NCBI GenBank assembly: GCA_018267365.1
Contig: JAFDYQ010000003.1
Location: 1-64,000, forward strand
Reading direction: 5' to 3'
Source of the DNA: Bacteroidota bacterium
GTDB taxonomy: Bacteria > Bacteroidota > Bacteroidia > Chitinophagales > LD1
Length of the DNA: 64,000 bases
Part shown: piece after piece, positions 63,628 to 64,000 of the stretch
How positions within the stretch are numbered: the first letter of the stretch is position 1
Layout of the letters: the number at the start of each line of letters is the position of its first letter
Program-made: the position numbers and the translations under genes
The notes under the pieces: generated by a model
The model's input: only the letters and a program-made list of their open reading frames with translations
Database searches by the model: none
What the model was told of the DNA's origin: nothing

Positions 63628-64000
63628 TTGTATAGAATTGGCCTGAGGATATATGTATGGTCTGCATATTGACATAGATAGTGTCGATGCCGGGTCTTGC
63701 GGTCTGATTTGCCAGGAGAAGCTGGTATAAAGCACGTCCTACTGTACTATCTATAGATGCCTGTACAGACTGGTCTGAAGATGACACCGGATACTGGGCC
63801 ATAAGATGATAGTATAAATGGCTGAGATCCGCGGCACCAGGTGTAAAATAACGGTGCAGAGGAACCATCTTGCCATGTTCATCTCTGATCAAAAAAGTCT
63901 GGGCATGGTCAGGAAACTGGCTATACATGGGGTAGCGCGAGAACGGCTGAACCTCAGGTAGTAGTAACGATAGTATGATGTAAAAACAAAAAATAAAATA
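63593..64000 (-). CDS. C-terminal part of a gene cut by the window end
   Basis: The frame is open from the window edge. The first 15 visible residues are a hydrophobic segment (YFIFCFYIILSLLLPEV), then a soluble tail with FLIRDEHGKMVPLHRYF and short Gly/Ser-rich turns, ending ITLYKHCVE. The true start is outside the window; the ATG at 63928 is only an internal Met. It precedes and overlaps the membrane protein by 35 bases. I cannot name it; it looks like a single-pass protein paired with that membrane protein. Confidence 0.55.
   Translation of the reverse strand, partial: YFIFCFYIILSLLLPEVQPFSRYPMYSQFPDHAQTFLIRDEHGKMVPLHRYFTPGAADLSHLYYHLMAQYPVSSSDQSVQASIDSTVGRALYQLLLANQTARPGIDTIYVNMQTIHISSGQFYTNEITLYKHCVE

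Noticed and set aside
1-64000. tRNA, rRNA and mobile-element genes
   Set aside because: I read intergenic gaps for tRNA-like arms and found none I could support; no transposase, integrase or att-like repeats were seen. A covariance-model scan would be needed to exclude small RNAs.

Overview
The window is chromosomal DNA of a Bacteroidota bacterium, probably of the order Chitinophagales (inferred, not proven). The evidence is three secreted enzymes with type IX secretion (T9SS) C-terminal sorting domains, lipoproteins ending in AACKKD or SACKKD, promoters of the TTTG / TAnnTTTG type (before rpoC and mdh), few purine-rich ribosome sites, a class II HMG-CoA reductase beside a GYDIA-type GHMP kinase, and a menaquinone pathway (menC, menA). 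Genes are dense, with no rRNA, recognisable tRNA, CRISPR array, transposase or prophage.

Layout. 0.1-8 kb (minus): 2-oxoglutarate dehydrogenase E1 (sucA) and E2 (sucB), separated by a two-gene export system whose inner-membrane protein fuses an ABC-type transmembrane domain to a HlyD-type adaptor and has no ATPase domain. 8-15 kb (plus): tandem PhoD-like T9SS phosphatases, an acyl-CoA dehydrogenase and a PI-PLC-like secreted protein. 15-20 kb (minus): a packed run lgt, J-domain/TerB protein, menC, acyltransferase 3, 2OG-Fe(II) oxygenase. 20-28 kb: lipoprotein, SUMF1-like protein, GH105-like glycosidase, Gly/Pro-rich secreted protein, and a 1799-residue alpha-2-macroglobulin lipoprotein. 28.5-35.4 kb (minus): a complete hisGDCBHAFIE operon preceded by a leader peptide with four consecutive His codons and a transcription attenuator. 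35.5-39 kb: retropepsin-like protease, mdh, a GSCFA protein and an AT-rich FRG-domain gene.

39-46.7 kb is the most striking part. A GHMP kinase, class II HMG-CoA reductase, squalene epoxidase, eukaryote-like squalene synthase and, divergently, an oxidosqualene cyclase together read as mevalonate supply plus farnesyl-PP to squalene to 2,3-oxidosqualene to a cyclic sterol-type product. The cyclase has the DCTAE protonation motif and the Tyr/His/Ile residues of cycloartenol synthases. Related short repeats sit at the ends of several of these genes and in places form their terminal codons.

46.7-53.6 kb: FemAB/GNAT-like protein, beta-barrel protein, menA, lipoprotein, DUF1801 protein, T9SS metallophosphoesterase and an AT-rich orphan. 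53.8-58.1 kb: rpoC standing alone, with its own promoter and terminator and no rpoB beside it. 58.3-64 kb (minus): exported protein, alpha/beta hydrolase with an Asp nucleophile, a double CbbX-type AAA+ ATPase with a repeated N-terminal domain, a polytopic membrane protein, and a gene cut by the window end. Dispersed palindromic intergenic repeats occur near 42.9, 46.7, 48.1, 51.2, 52.7 and 58.2 kb.
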